A DNA stretch of 55,160 bases from Pseudonocardiaceae bacterium (GTDB taxonomy: Bacteria > Actinomycetota > Actinomycetes > Mycobacteriales > Pseudonocardiaceae), in NCBI GenBank assembly GCA_009379845.1, contig WHSZ01000038.1, forward strand, positions 1 through 55,160, given 5' to 3'. Below are positions 15,943 to 26,480 of this stretch, one piece after another (position 1 is the stretch's first letter; each line of letters starts with the position of its first letter). The notes below the pieces were generated by a model. The model was not told the DNA's origin. It saw only the letters and a program-made list of their open reading frames with translations, and ran no database searches. The position numbers and the translations under genes are program-made.

Positions 15943-16995
15943 ATGAGAATAAGCTACGTGATGCTTCCCGACTACCCGCTTGCCGAGACCATCGAGTCGA
16001 TCAAGCTGGCCGACGAACTCGGCTACTACGCCGCCTACGCCGCGGACGAGACCTGGCACAAGGACCTATGGCTGCTGTTCGCCGCGGCGGCGGACAAGAC
16101 GAAGAACATCCGGTTCGGGCCGAACCTATCACCGATCACGCTGCGGGAGCCGACACTGATCTGCCAGGCCGCCGCGACGCTTGACGAGCTGACCGGTGGG
16201 CGGGCGGAATGCGTGATATCGAGCGGCAACTTCGGCCTGCTCGCCCAGTACGGGATCGACTGGGCGAAGACGAAACCGCTGTCCAGGGTGAAGGAGGCCC
16301 ACTCGGTGATGCGCACCTTCCTTGACGAGGGCGCCATCACCTTCGATGGGGATTTCTACAATTACACGGGGCTGTTCAGCTTCGCCCGGCCGGTGCAGGA
16401 GCATCTCCCGTTGAAGCTCGGCGCGATGCGCGGGCCGAAGTCCTTCCAGGCCGCGGGGGAGATCTCGGACGGCGTGCACCACGCGCTGAGCTACACCCGG
16501 CAGGCGTACGACTACCTCGTGGACAACGTCAAGATCGGCGCGGAGCGGGCCGGGCGGGATTGGCAGTCGCTGGACATCGGCGCGTGGGTGGTGTTCGCGA
16601 CCGGCGAGGATGGCGAGGCCGCGAAGCAGGCAGCCCGTGCCATGGTCGGGCTGTACGCCTCGTCGATGCCGGCGGAACAGTTGCACCGCAACGATGTCAC
16701 CCCGGAGTCGCTGCAGGACATCATCGCCGCGGTCGGCGCGGGCGACCTGCGGCGCGCCTATGAACTGACCTCACCCGAACTCGCCGAGAAGCTGTCCATC
16801 GCGGGGACCCCGCAGGAGTGTATTGACAAGATCAAGCGAGAGATCGTGCCAAGCGGGGTGAACCACATGATCCTCGCGATCACCGACTCGGCACTGGTGA
16901 AGGCGTTCTCCGGGATGGAGTTGCCTGGCGTGCTGAGTATGCCCGAGCAGCTGCAACTGGTGCACGACAAGGTGATGCCGGCACTCGCCGCGTGA
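15943..16995 (+). CDS. LLM-class (Mer-like, probably F420-dependent) oxidoreductase
   Basis: This 350-residue TIM-barrel protein belongs to the luciferase-like/methylene-H4MPT reductase superfamily. Family features include MRISYVMLPDYPLAETIES, then IKLADELGYYAAYAAD at the first strand-helix, FGPNLSPITLREP, and a C-terminal GTPQECIDKIKREIVPSGVN with the typical GTP-x-x-C/V segment. Members without a reductase partner commonly use F420H2, abundant in actinomycetes; FMN is the alternative. GAGAGG sits nine bases before the ATG at 15943, which was preferred to an upstream GTG. It closes the operon controlled by the GntR/Cache pair. Confidence 0.83.
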   Translation: MRISYVMLPDYPLAETIESIKLADELGYYAAYAADETWHKDLWLLFAAAADKTKNIRFGPNLSPITLREPTLICQAAATLDELTGGRAECVISSGNFGLLAQYGIDWAKTKPLSRVKEAHSVMRTFLDEGAITFDGDFYNYTGLFSFARPVQEHLPLKLGAMRGPKSFQAAGEISDGVHHALSYTRQAYDYLVDNVKIGAERAGRDWQSLDIGAWVVFATGEDGEAAKQAARAMVGLYASSMPAEQLHRNDVTPESLQDIIAAVGAGDLRRAYELTSPELAEKLSIAGTPQECIDKIKREIVPSGVNHMILAITDSALVKAFSGMELPGVLSMPEQLQLVHDKVMPALAA

Positions 16996-17032
16996 GGCAA
17001 CGGGCGGCCGCGGGGTAACGGCCGATCCACCC

Positions 17033-17956
17033 TCAGGGAGTTTCGGCGAGTTCGGGCATCCCAACCAGCTCCGCGCTGCTGCGCCACAGCTCGGCGGCCC
17101 TGTCGGGGTCGTACGACTCCGCGGACGATCGACTCGGCCTGCGGCCCTGGAAGTACTTGCCGCTGACGCCGTCGAGCGCGGGGTCGGCGATGAGATGGGC
17201 GAGTGCCGCACCGGACGTGCGCGTCGTGTGGAAGTTGCGCGGCAGCACCGTCAGGGCCGGCATCAGGTACTTCCACGCGAACCGGAAGAACGGGTTGTAG
17301 TCGCGGGCCAAGCCAGTGCCCGGCATCATGCCAGGGTCGAACGCGTTCACGCTGATCCGCTGGTCGGCCCCGAATACCCGATCCATCTGGTACGCGGTGA
17401 GCACGGCGCACAGCTTCGACGCGGTGTACTGCCGGCGGCCTGCCTCCATCGGATCGCCGCCGGTATCCGCCGGCCGCGCTAGTTCGTGCCCGCTCGTGTA
17501 GCGCGGAGCTGGAAAGCCGTGGCGACGCGCCGGGTCGTGCGTATCGCTCGACACGAACACGATGCGGGCGGGCTCGGTCAGATGCTGCCGCAGCAGGTTG
17601 GCCAGCAGGAAATGCGCCAAGTGGTTGATCGCGAAGGTCACCTCGTGGCCATCCGCGGTGTGCCGCAGACCGGAGACCACCATGGTCCCCGCGTTGCACA
17701 CCAGCGCGTGCAACGGCGGCAGCTCGCGCGCGGGCCACTCTCGTGTGAACGTTCGCACAGCGTCGAGCGACTCCAAGTCGAGCTCCACCGGCGTGACCGG
17801 CGTGCCGAGGTCGGCCGAGAGCACTTCGGCACGCTCCGTCGTGCGGGCGAGGTCGCGGCCGGTGACGACGACGTGCCAGCCGGGATACCGGACCAGGCCT
17901 CGTATGGTCGCCGAACCGAGGCTGCCGGTGCCTCCGGTTATCAGAACGGTTCGCAT
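17033..17956 (-). CDS. Short-chain dehydrogenase/reductase, retinol-dehydrogenase-like
   Basis: This 307-residue Rossmann oxidoreductase has the NAD(P)-binding motif TVLITGGTGSLGSATI, the NAG element HALVCNAGTMVV, an active-site Ser in IVFVSSDTHDP and YTASK as the catalytic YxxxK. Length and the C-terminal extension match the extended retinol/protochlorophyllide reductase-like branch of SDRs. It converges on the LLM gene with 37 bases between stops, so it is probably transcribed separately. The ATG at 17956 is chosen because the Rossmann motif begins at residue 2. Confidence 0.85.
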   Translation of the reverse strand: MRTVLITGGTGSLGSATIRGLVRYPGWHVVVTGRDLARTTERAEVLSADLGTPVTPVELDLESLDAVRTFTREWPARELPPLHALVCNAGTMVVSGLRHTADGHEVTFAINHLAHFLLANLLRQHLTEPARIVFVSSDTHDPARRHGFPAPRYTSGHELARPADTGGDPMEAGRRQYTASKLCAVLTAYQMDRVFGADQRISVNAFDPGMMPGTGLARDYNPFFRFAWKYLMPALTVLPRNFHTTRTSGAALAHLIADPALDGVSGKYFQGRRPSRSSAESYDPDRAAELWRSSAELVGMPELAETP

Positions 17957-18099
17957 GGCGTCTCCCTTGGCGAACGGTCATCCACAGCGTATGAGTCGCG
18001 TGCTGAGAGAGCCTTCAACGACGAGGCTTGACGACCGCACGACCTCGGGCAGGATCATGTTGGACACGCTCTGGGGTTTCGCGGTCTACCGTGGCTGTC

Positions 18100-18159
18100 A
18101 TGACCAAGACCATGACCGTGGCCGGCGGTGCGACTCTGGTCGCGGGTGAGCGGCCATGA
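18100..18159 (+). CDS. Possible 19-codon upstream frame coupled to the methyltransferase gene
   Basis: An ATG at 18100 opens MTKTMTVAGGATLVAGERP and stops at a TGA that overlaps the methyltransferase ATG (ATGA at 18156-18159). The perfect overlap is suggestive of a leader that delivers ribosomes to the next start, but a chance frame of this length is common. There is no clear ribosome site ahead of it. Confidence 0.25.
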   Translation: MTKTMTVAGGATLVAGERP

Positions 18160-18947
18160 CCCGACCCGGCACCGGCGACCTGTTCGACTATGACGCCGAA
18201 TTGCGCTTGCACAACGAGCATTTTCGCGTCGCCACGGGTGTCCGGCCCCGCGACCGCGTGCTCGACATCGGTTGCGGCGCGGGCCTTTCGACCCGCGAGG
18301 CTGCCCGCGCCGCCGTCGCCGGACACGCGCTGGGCGTGGACCTCTCCGCACGGCTGCTCGACCGAGCCCGCCGGCTCAGCGACGACGAGGCAGTACGCAA
18401 CGTCAGCTATCTACAAGCCGACGCCCAAGCGCACCACTTCCGGCCCGCGCACTTCGACCTCTGCATCAGCCGGTTCGGAACGATGTTCTTCGCCGACCCG
18501 GTCGCCGCGTTCACCAACGTCGCGCACGCGTTGCGCCCCGCAGCGCGTCTTGTGCTGATGGTCTGGCAGAGCGCCGAGCGCAATGAGTGGTCCGCCGAAA
18601 TCGACCGTGCCCTTGCCGGAACCACCGCGCCAGCCCCTCCCCGCATCGGCCAGGACCCGTTCTCGCTTGCCGATCCCGCCGTCACCGAAGGCATCCTCGC
18701 GTCGGCCGGCTTCGTGGACGTCGGCTTCACGGACGTGCACGAGCCCATCTACTACGGCCTTGACAACGACAGCGCGTACCACAACGTGCTGCGCCTACAG
18801 GGGCCGAACGACCAGCTCGCCAAGCTGGACGCCGCGGCTGCCGAGCACGCGCGCGAGCGACTACGCGCCACCCTCGCCGCACACGACACGGGCAGCGGCG
18901 TGTACTTCGATTCGCGCGCCTGGATCATCACCGCCCGCCGTGCCTGA
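18156..18947 (+). CDS. Class I SAM-dependent methyltransferase
   Basis: This 263-residue protein has the Rossmann-like SAM fold: motif I VLDIGCGAGLSTREAAR (about residue 32), an acidic loop in ALGVDLSARLLDRAR, and motif IV FDLCISRFGTMFFADPVAAF. The FDxxxSRFGxMFF signature is typical of the UbiE/COQ5-like small-molecule methyltransferases of actinomycetes. The substrate is not evident. The start lies over a possible leader frame, and GGGTGAG about four bases ahead may serve as ribosome site. It converges on the VOC gene that follows. Confidence 0.85.
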   Translation: MTRPGTGDLFDYDAELRLHNEHFRVATGVRPRDRVLDIGCGAGLSTREAARAAVAGHALGVDLSARLLDRARRLSDDEAVRNVSYLQADAQAHHFRPAHFDLCISRFGTMFFADPVAAFTNVAHALRPAARLVLMVWQSAERNEWSAEIDRALAGTTAPAPPRIGQDPFSLADPAVTEGILASAGFVDVGFTDVHEPIYYGLDNDSAYHNVLRLQGPNDQLAKLDAAAAEHARERLRATLAAHDTGSGVYFDSRAWIITARRA

Positions 18948-18991
18948 CTGATTCCCCGCATCCGGGCCAAGCGCCTGAAGCTCCGCGGTGC

Positions 18992-19453
18992 TTACGACTG
19001 GGGCGTGCCGGCCGTCGCGACGCGGCGTCCGTAGCCGGGCCGGTGCGACTGGTCGATGCCGTGCTCGGCCCAGCTGTAGAGGTGCAACTGGAGCCCGTCG
19101 GGATCGTCGAAGACCAGCAGCCACCCGAGGCTGGCCTCGATGACGGGGGAGTGGGGGACGCCGAGCCCGTCCAAGTGGGCGGCCCATTCCTCGACGTGCT
19201 CGCGATCCCGTACCCCGAAGCTCACCGGGTCGAAGTCGCGGCAGCCCTCGGCTGCCTTCGGGTTCACCCGGAAGGCCAGCGTGCAGCCGAGTCCGGGCAC
19301 CTCGCCGCCAACCCCGCGGACCACGCCGTCGGCCTCGGGGAACTCCCACGTGGTGCGGTAGCCGAAGACCTTTCCGTACCAGTCGACGGACCGCGCCAGA
19401 TCGGTGACCGGGATCTTCACGTGATGAATACCCGCCAGTTCAGGGTGCGACAT
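18992..19453 (-). CDS. VOC-family (glyoxalase/dioxygenase fold) protein
   Basis: This 153-residue two-repeat VOC protein starts with GIHHVKIPVTDLARSVDWYG, the first metal-ligand His and strand. It ends with LLVFDDPDGLQLHLYSW, where a Glu/His ligand position is occupied by His or Leu. The function could be an aldehyde/epoxide-handling enzyme or drug-binding protein. The ATG at 19453 is preceded by GGGAGG at four bases. It is divergent from a TetR gene across a palindrome, so it is probably the TetR target. Confidence 0.8.
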   Translation of the reverse strand: MSHPELAGIHHVKIPVTDLARSVDWYGKVFGYRTTWEFPEADGVVRGVGGEVPGLGCTLAFRVNPKAAEGCRDFDPVSFGVRDREHVEEWAAHLDGLGVPHSPVIEASLGWLLVFDDPDGLQLHLYSWAEHGIDQSHRPGYGRRVATAGTPQS

Positions 19454-19471
19454 GATGCCTCCCGAAATTAG

Positions 19472-19488
19472 CCGCAGTGAGACTGCGG
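19472..19488. promoter_or_regulatory. Candidate TetR operator between VOC and TetR genes
   Basis: The short divergent gap carries CCGCAG-TGAGA-CTGCGG, a perfect 6-bp inverted repeat with a five-base spacer. It is 19 bases upstream of the VOC start and 24 upstream of the TetR start, where a bound TetR dimer would block both promoters. Confidence 0.5.
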
Positions 19489-19511
19489 TGAATGATGATA
19501 GTCTGCGCGAT

Positions 19512-20165
19512 ATGTCCGAATACGTCAAGAGGCGATACCGGTCGCCCCAGCGCGCGGCTGCTGCCGCCGCGACCCGAGCTCGGATCCGCGAAGCCGCCGC
19601 CGAGCTGTTCGTCGAGCGCGGGTTTGTCGCGACGACGATGCGCGATGTCGCAAAGCGGGCCCGGGTCGGCGAGCGGACCCTCTACGACGCCTTTCCCAGC
19701 AAGACAGCGCTGTTCGGGCACACCCTCGGAGTGGCGACGGTCGGCGACGAGCAGCCGGTACCGGTTGCTGATCGGCCGGAAGTGCGTGCCGCACGCGACG
19801 AGGGCGATCCCGCAGCGGCGATCGCGCAGTACGTCGAATACCTGGCGGCTCTGCTGGACCGGGCCGGCGACCTGATCATGGTCAGCGTCGAGGCCGCGGG
19901 CAGCGATCCGGACATGCGGGCGGCCGCCGACGCTGGAGCAACGGAGACGCACCGGCTGTGGCTGGCGTTCACCGAACAACTGCACGCACGCGGAGCCTTG
20001 CGCGAGGGTCTCACCGCGGTCGACGCGGCCGACATCCTATACGCCCTGGGATCGCCACATCTGCACCAGCTGCTGCGCCGCCACCGCGGGTGGAGCAGCC
20101 GGCGATACCGCACCTGGCTCGAGGGCGTTCTCGGCGCCGAGCTACTCGGCCGCGCCGCACCTTGA
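19512..20165 (+). CDS. TetR-family transcriptional regulator
   Basis: This 217-residue regulator has an N-terminal TetR HTH in residues 18-62 (IREAAAELFVERGFVATTMR, then DVAKRARVGERTLYDAFPSK) and an all-helical ligand domain behind it. The ATG at 19512 (MSEYVKRRY) is chosen; a GTG at 19488 is in frame but overlaps the palindrome. It is divergently paired with the VOC gene, which it likely represses with itself. The effector is unknown. Confidence 0.85.
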   Translation: MSEYVKRRYRSPQRAAAAAATRARIREAAAELFVERGFVATTMRDVAKRARVGERTLYDAFPSKTALFGHTLGVATVGDEQPVPVADRPEVRAARDEGDPAAAIAQYVEYLAALLDRAGDLIMVSVEAAGSDPDMRAAADAGATETHRLWLAFTEQLHARGALREGLTAVDAADILYALGSPHLHQLLRRHRGWSSRRYRTWLEGVLGAELLGRAAP

Positions 20166-20214
20166 CCAGGACGAGAAGCCGGACCCACAGTTCCGCTCCC
20201 CGCGTGGCGCGGAG

Positions 20215-20245
20215 CAGTATTCTTGACTGAATCCAGAAAACACGC
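20215..20245 (+). promoter_or_regulatory. furA promoter and FurA-box-like AT-rich element
   Basis: The sequence TTCTTGACTGAATCCAGAAA lies just upstream of furA. It contains a TTGACT -35 hexamer and TTCT...AGAA arms. The same AT-rich block (TTGACT-x-x-TTCCAGAAAA) is known upstream of furA in mycobacteria and Streptomyces, where FurA autoregulates. Its presence argues against using the TTG at 20223 as a start codon, since it is part of the promoter. Confidence 0.55.
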
Positions 20246-20258
20246 AAGACTGCGGGGC

Positions 20259-22945
<2,687 letters not shown>

Positions 22946-22952
22946 GCGTGAC

Positions 22953-22986
22953 TGTCCAGGTCGGCCCGCGCGGGCCGACCTGGACA
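22953..22986 (+). terminator. Perfect 34-base palindrome after katG
   Basis: Seven bases after the katG stop, TGTCCAGGTCGGCCCGC and its exact complement GCGGGCCGACCTGGACA meet without a loop. This forms a 17-bp perfect inverted repeat. There is no T-run on either strand, as usual for actinomycete terminators. It most likely ends the furA-katG transcript. Confidence 0.7.
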
Positions 22987-23083
22987 ACATCGTCCGTTGA
23001 ACCACACCCGCTGGCCCACCCGTCGCGGTGTAGGCATCCGGCCGGATCTGGCCGTGCCCGCGATGGCCGGGCAGACTGGCGGC

Positions 23084-23599
23084 ATGGCAGAGGAGCTCGC
23101 GGCCTGCGACGTGGCCCACGGCAAGGAATCGACGCCCACACTTGAGCGGACGCTGGTTGCGGTGTTTGCCTCCCCGGTCGCCTCGTTCCTGCTCCGCTAC
23201 GGGCGGGATCTGGGTTTTCGACCGCTGCTGGTGGAGCCGGATGCCGACAAGGCCGGCGGCTTCGACGACCCTGGCTCCCCGATCGTCCCGGCCGTCGCCG
23301 GGCTGGACGGTGAGACCGACGTGGTGGTCACCGACCATCACCGCACGGAGCTCGGGCCGGTGCTGCGGGACGCCCTTTCCGGGGGCGCGCGCTGGATCGG
23401 CGTGATGGGCAATCCCCGGCACCCGGCGCCGCACATTCCGGCCTTGCGCGAGCTGGGCGTGCCGGACGAGCAGATCGAGCGGATGCACCGGCCGATCGGG
23501 CTGAACATCGGGTCCAGGACACCGGCGGAGATCGCCATCGCGACGGTCGCCGGCCTCATCGCCGATCGGAACGGGAAACCGGGCGGCTTCGAGTTCTAG
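23084..23599 (+). CDS. XdhC/CoxI-family protein (Rossmann domain only)
   Basis: This 171-residue protein consists of the XdhC C-terminal Rossmann domain. VAVFASPVASFLLRYGRDLG binds nucleotide, DVVVTDHHRTELGPVL follows, and the family signature GSRTPAEIAIATVAGLIADR ends it. The N-terminal XdhC/CoxI domain, with its conserved Cys, is missing or reduced. Family members insert or sulfurate molybdenum cofactor for xanthine dehydrogenase-type enzymes. A molybdenum hydroxylase pair lies 25 kb away in this window, but nothing links the two. The ATG at 23084 is the first Met before the domain; longer starts extend into the katG terminator region. Confidence 0.75.
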   Translation: MAEELAACDVAHGKESTPTLERTLVAVFASPVASFLLRYGRDLGFRPLLVEPDADKAGGFDDPGSPIVPAVAGLDGETDVVVTDHHRTELGPVLRDALSGGARWIGVMGNPRHPAPHIPALRELGVPDEQIERMHRPIGLNIGSRTPAEIAIATVAGLIADRNGKPGGFEF

Positions 23600-23702
23600 C
23601 GGGGCTCCCGCTGTGCCGCCGTCGGACGCCGTGCACGACGCTAGGACCGGAGCGGCCCCGTTTTCGGCCGGGTCAACGGAAGACCGCCCGTACAATTCGT
23701 AC

Positions 23703-24170
23703 ATGGCCGGCAATGGCGACATACGGATCAGCAGCGCCGAACGGGACGACGCCGTCTCGACACTCGGGGTGCACCTGGCCGCCGGTCGGCTGGAGCTGCC
23801 CGAGTGCGAGGAGCGGTGTGGGCGGGCCGCGGCCGCCCGTACGCGGGCGGAACTCGAGGCGCTGTTCGACGACCTCCCCGCGCCACATCCCGACCTTAGC
23901 TCGGCGACCCCTCCGGCTCAGCTGATCCAGAAGGCCGGACAGTTGGTCCGCGCTCCAGGGGGCGCGAGCAGATCGGATGAGCTGGTGGAGACGGAGGCCA
24001 GTAAGGCGCTCGAGGTCGTTGCAGGGCTGAGCTTCATCTTCGGCATTCCCGCGGCGATCCTGTTGACCGTCTTCCTCGGCATGTGGTGGGTGTTCATCCC
24101 GGTCGGCGTGGTGCTGATCGTGGCCGGCAAGACCGCCGAGGCCGCCAAGAAGCCGAAGCCAGGGACTTGA
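23703..24170 (+). CDS. DUF1707-domain membrane protein
   Basis: This 155-residue protein has an N-terminal DUF1707 domain (IRISSAERDDAVSTLGVHLA, then GRLELPECEERCGRAAAART and LEALFDDLP), a variable linker, and a C-terminal pair of hydrophobic segments (FIFGIPAAILLTVFLGMWWV and FIPVGVVLIVAG). DUF1707 is an actinobacterial SHOCT-like module of unknown role, usually on small membrane proteins. The start ATG follows a weak purine-rich stretch. It is monocistronic, ending convergently on the ArsR-GNAT gene. Confidence 0.83.
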   Translation: MAGNGDIRISSAERDDAVSTLGVHLAAGRLELPECEERCGRAAAARTRAELEALFDDLPAPHPDLSSATPPAQLIQKAGQLVRAPGGASRSDELVETEASKALEVVAGLSFIFGIPAAILLTVFLGMWWVFIPVGVVLIVAGKTAEAAKKPKPGT

Positions 24171-24197
24171 GCCGTCTCGTCCCAGACCGGTAGCGCG

Positions 24198-25037
24198 TCA
24201 GTTCACTGGTGAGCGGCGTTCGACGAAGAAGGTGTCGTGCCAGGTGTCGTCGCGCCGGGCGATCCGTTCGCGGAGGCCGATGGTGCGGTAGCCGGCTGCG
24301 TGGTGCAGAGCGAGGCTGGCGCGGTTCTCGGTGAAGATGGAGGTTTGCAGGGTCCAGAGCCCGGCGGTGTCGGCTTCGGTGACTTGTTTGTACAGCAGCG
24401 CCTTCCCGATCCCGCGGCCGCGGTGGGCCTCGGCGACGTAGACGGCGGTTTCGGCGACGCCGGCGTAGCAGTCGCGAGCGGACACCGGTGCGGCGGCGGT
24501 CCAGCCGACGAGCTCACCGTCGAGTTCGGCGACCCACCTGTGGTCGGGAAGCCACCTCGCGTCCAGGGTGGCGCGGTTGGGCACGGTCGTCTCGAAGGTG
24601 GCGATGCCGGTCGCGATGCCTTCGCCGTAGATGCGCCGTACGGCGGGCCAGTCGCCCGGGTCGAGGGCACGCACGGTCACGTCGGTTGGCAGGTTGTCCG
24701 GGCAGCATGGCTGCGGGCCGAGTAGTCCCATCACGGCGTCGGCGGCGTGTGGCAGGCCGGTGCAGCACGCCTCGTTGATCGTGACGATCGTGGCGGTGCC
24801 TTCCTTATGGGTGCGAACGAAGCCGACCTCGGCGAGCTTGCGTAGATGGAAGGAACAGGTGGACTGGCTGGTGCCCAGGATCTGGGTGAGGGCGCCGACG
24901 GTGACGCCTTTCGGGCTGGTGGCTACCGCGTGCAGCAGCCGCACCCTGACCGGTTCGGCAAGGCACGCGAACCAGTCGGCGTAGGTGGCGGCCTCGGCGG
25001 TGGGCAGTACCTGGGCTTGCGGGAGCGCGATCGGCAT
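24198..25037 (-). CDS. ArsR-family regulator fused to a GNAT acetyltransferase (ArsN/PAT-like)
   Basis: This 279-residue fusion has an ArsR winged helix at 13-85 (FACLAEPVRVRLLHAV; the LGTSQSTCSFHLRKL recognition helix). A Cys-rich linker carries Cys91/92 and Cys111/112; Cys25 and Cys61 are in the HTH domain. A GNAT domain follows at about 118-279 with IYGEGIATGIATFETTVPNR, RGRGIGKALL for acetyl-CoA, and SIFTENRASLALHHAAGY. The GNAT half has the phosphinothricin-acetyltransferase/ArsN pattern. ArsN acetylates the organoarsenical arsinothricin. The protein may therefore both sense trivalent arsenic and inactivate an amino-acid-like arsenical or phosphinothricin. It is divergent from a flavoprotein/MFS/ArsO-like operon across a palindrome. 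Confidence 0.85.
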   Translation of the reverse strand: MPIALPQAQVLPTAEAATYADWFACLAEPVRVRLLHAVATSPKGVTVGALTQILGTSQSTCSFHLRKLAEVGFVRTHKEGTATIVTINEACCTGLPHAADAVMGLLGPQPCCPDNLPTDVTVRALDPGDWPAVRRIYGEGIATGIATFETTVPNRATLDARWLPDHRWVAELDGELVGWTAAAPVSARDCYAGVAETAVYVAEAHRGRGIGKALLYKQVTEADTAGLWTLQTSIFTENRASLALHHAAGYRTIGLRERIARRDDTWHDTFFVERRSPVN

Positions 25038-25071
25038 GCGATCAGTATATCGGCTGGGATCGATGGTTGCC

Positions 25072-25093
25072 TATATCGACATCAGTCGATATA
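25072..25093. promoter_or_regulatory. ArsR operator palindrome
   Basis: TATATCGAC-ATCA-GTCGATATA is a perfect 9-bp inverted repeat with a four-base spacer, in the 99-base gap between the ArsR-GNAT gene and the flavoprotein operon. A related half-site TATATCGG lies at 25046-25053. The site lies 35 bases from the regulator start and 44 bases from the operon start, so one dimer could control both. Confidence 0.75.
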
Positions 25094-25136
25094 TTCGCGT
25101 CAACTCAATCGAGTGGAATCGATAGAAGGAGTGGTC

Positions 25137-26480
25137 GTGGACGGGTTGCCTGTGGTTGTGGTGGGTGCCGGGCCGATCGGCTTGGCCGCGGCGGCGGAGT
25201 TGGTCGAGCGGGGCCAGGAGCCGCTGGTGCTGGAGCGCGCGGAGCGGGCCGGTGCGGGAGTGTTGCAGTGGCAGCACGTCAGGTTGTTCTCCCGCTGGGC
25301 GGAGTTGGTCGATCCGGCCGCGCGGCGGCTGTTGGAGTCCGGTGGTTGGCGGCATCCGGATGAGGAGAGCTACCCGACAGGCGGGGAGTGGGCCGAGCGC
25401 TACCTGCGGCCGCTGGCCGCGGCGTTGGGGGAGCGGGTGCGGTTCGGCGCCGAGGTCGTGGGGGTGGCGCGTCGTGGCCGGGATCGGGTGGTGGACGCGG
25501 GGCGGGAGTCCGAGCCGCTGACCGTGCACATTCGCGGCGCTTCGGGGGTGGAGGAGCGGCTGGATGCCCGGGCTGTGATCGATGCGTCCGGCACGTGGGG
25601 CACGCCCAATCCGCTCGGCGGGGATGGGCTACCGGCGCTTGGTGAGGCCGCTTCCGCTGAGCGGATCGCCTATTCCATGCCGGATCTGGCCGAACAGAGC
25701 ACCCGAGAACGGTATGCGGGTCGGCATGTGGTGGTTGCGGGTAGTGGGCATTCGGCGTTGACGGCGTTGGTCGCCTTCGACCAGCTGGCCGCGCAGGATC
25801 CGGACACCCGGATCACCTGGCTGATGCGGCGCGGTCAGATCGGCGAGGCCTTCGGTGGCGGCACGGCCGATCAGCTGCCCGCGCGGGGCGCGTTGGGACA
25901 GCGGGCGCGGGCCGCGGTCGAGGCCGGGCGGATCGCGGTGGTGACCGGATTCCGCACCGCGACCGTCGAGAGGGACGGCCAGCATCGCATAGCGCTGGTC
26001 TCCACCGAGGGGTACCGGGTGGAGGCGGTCGACGAGGTCGTGGTGCTGACCGGATTCCGCCCGGATCTGTCCTGGCTGTCGGAGGTCCGGCTGAGCCTGG
26101 ACGCGACCCTGCAGGCACCCACGGCTCTGGCGCCGTTGATCGATCCGAACGTGCACTCGTGCGGCACGGTCTACCCGCACGGCGTGGCGGAGCTGTCGCA
26201 CCCCGAACCAGGGTTGTTCCTTGCGGGGATGAAGAGCTACGGACGTGCACCCACTTTCCTTGCATTGACCGGCTACGAGCAGGTGCGCAGCATCGCCGCC
26301 GCACTCGCCGGCGACCAGCGATCCGCCGAGCGGGTCGAACTGGTGCTTCCGGAGACCGGAGTCTGCGGCGGAGCAGGGCTGTTCGACGCACCCACCAACG
26401 AACCCGCGGAGGCGGGTGGCTGCTGCGGCGCGTCAACGGAGCAGGACACGGCGGCCCTGCCGGCTGCCACGGTCCGCTGA
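25137..26480 (+). CDS. FAD/NAD(P)-dependent flavoprotein with Cys-rich tail, arsenical-island member
   Basis: This 447-residue flavoprotein has an FAD Rossmann motif at the start (VVVVGAGPIGLAAAAELVER), a second NAD(P) motif near residue 200 (HVVVAGSGHSALTALVAF) and the C-terminal FAD segment LFLAGMKSYGRAPTFLALTG. It is FMO/thioredoxin-reductase-like. The last 40 residues contain VCGGAG and GGCCGAS, a cysteine-rich tail that could bind As(III) or relay thiols. The GTG at 25137 follows AAGGAG by five bases. It heads the operon divergent from ArsR-GNAT and is followed directly by an MFS gene. Proposed role: redox change of an (organo)arsenical before export. Confidence 0.75.
   Translation: MDGLPVVVVGAGPIGLAAAAELVERGQEPLVLERAERAGAGVLQWQHVRLFSRWAELVDPAARRLLESGGWRHPDEESYPTGGEWAERYLRPLAAALGERVRFGAEVVGVARRGRDRVVDAGRESEPLTVHIRGASGVEERLDARAVIDASGTWGTPNPLGGDGLPALGEAASAERIAYSMPDLAEQSTRERYAGRHVVVAGSGHSALTALVAFDQLAAQDPDTRITWLMRRGQIGEAFGGGTADQLPARGALGQRARAAVEAGRIAVVTGFRTATVERDGQHRIALVSTEGYRVEAVDEVVVLTGFRPDLSWLSEVRLSLDATLQAPTALAPLIDPNVHSCGTVYPHGVAELSHPEPGLFLAGMKSYGRAPTFLALTGYEQVRSIAAALAGDQRSAERVELVLPETGVCGGAGLFDAPTNEPAEAGGCCGASTEQDTAALPAATVR

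Noticed and set aside
14203..16059. 618-codon minus-strand frame opposite the aldehyde dehydrogenase
   Set aside because: It is antisense to a gene with all catalytic motifs and has no ribosome site or homology.
20223..20258. TTG at 20223 as the furA start
   Set aside because: The codon falls in the conserved TTGACT promoter/FurA-box block; the GTG at 20259 fits the FurA N-terminus better.
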